From Thermodesulfovibrionales bacterium (GTDB lineage: Bacteria > Nitrospirota > Thermodesulfovibrionia > Thermodesulfovibrionales > Dissulfurispiraceae), in the NCBI GenBank assembly GCA_021129835.1, contig JAJOKM010000161.1, positions 17,897-39,396 on the forward strand: 21,500 nt of DNA. Reading direction: 5' to 3'. The first letter of the stretch is position 1, and each line of letters starts with the position of its first letter. Below the pieces are notes generated by a model. That model saw only the letters and a program-made list of their open reading frames with translations. It was not told where the DNA came from and searched no databases. Of this stretch, positions 21,476 to 21,500 are shown in pieces. Both the position numbers and the translations under genes were made by a program.

Positions 21476-21500
21476 TTTTCATGCCCTTTTGTGTGCTGAA

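Overview
The window is a gene-dense piece of chromosome, about 40-45% G+C by eye, from a Gram-negative-type, probably anaerobic bacterium. It combines core housekeeping genes with a membrane-bound, Tat-exported Hyb-type [NiFe] hydrogenase. The gene set (DUF151 nuclease, DciA/DUF721, four-cysteine L28, hydrogenase in the order small-A-B-large) and the many short palindromic repeats would fit Nitrospirota or Desulfobacterota. This is inference; no 16S rRNA or other decisive marker is present.

Layout. 1-2682 (+): the tail of an unidentified gene, a class I aminotransferase (aspC-like), the GTPase Era and a DUF151 bifunctional nuclease, closely packed. 2683-3093: a repeat-rich gap with a 140-bp hairpin element and a second, 114-bp inverted-repeat element. 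3094-4991 (+): a DUF502 membrane protein overlapping an MFS transporter. 5136-8448 (+): the protein quality-control set tig, clpP, clpX. 8455-9104 (-): dciA and rpmB. 9233-13036 (+): infB, rbfA, nrnA, a translation and RNA-turnover cluster. 13077-18086 (-): a four-gene [NiFe] hydrogenase operon with its own sigma70-like promoter and no maturation genes in view. 18515-20890 (-): topA. 21062-21451 (-): an unrecognised small protein.

How the genes work together. Trigger factor receives nascent chains and ClpXP degrades failed or tagged proteins. IF-2, RbfA and NrnA form a common translation/RNA cluster. The hydrogenase encodes a complete H2:quinone module: a Tat-exported small subunit, a large subunit, a four-cluster ferredoxin subunit and an NrfD-type membrane subunit. 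It would pass electrons from H2 to the quinone pool, or run in reverse.

Most interesting observations. (1) A family of short hairpin elements has ends GTAACTACTCAGG and interiors built from degenerate heptamers of the GGTTCAC type. Three copies are complete and one is truncated. Two complete copies are flanked by apparent 8-bp target-site duplications, so these look like non-autonomous mobile elements (MITE-like). Two copies bracket topA, and an in-frame array of related heptamers lies inside the topA coding sequence. (2) The hydrogenase small subunit has Cys where the medial cluster normally has Pro, and Cys where the distal cluster normally has His. This predicts three all-cysteine [4Fe-4S] clusters. 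(3) Era has Ser in place of the first P-loop glycine. No CRISPR array, rRNA, tRNA, transposase gene or prophage was seen.
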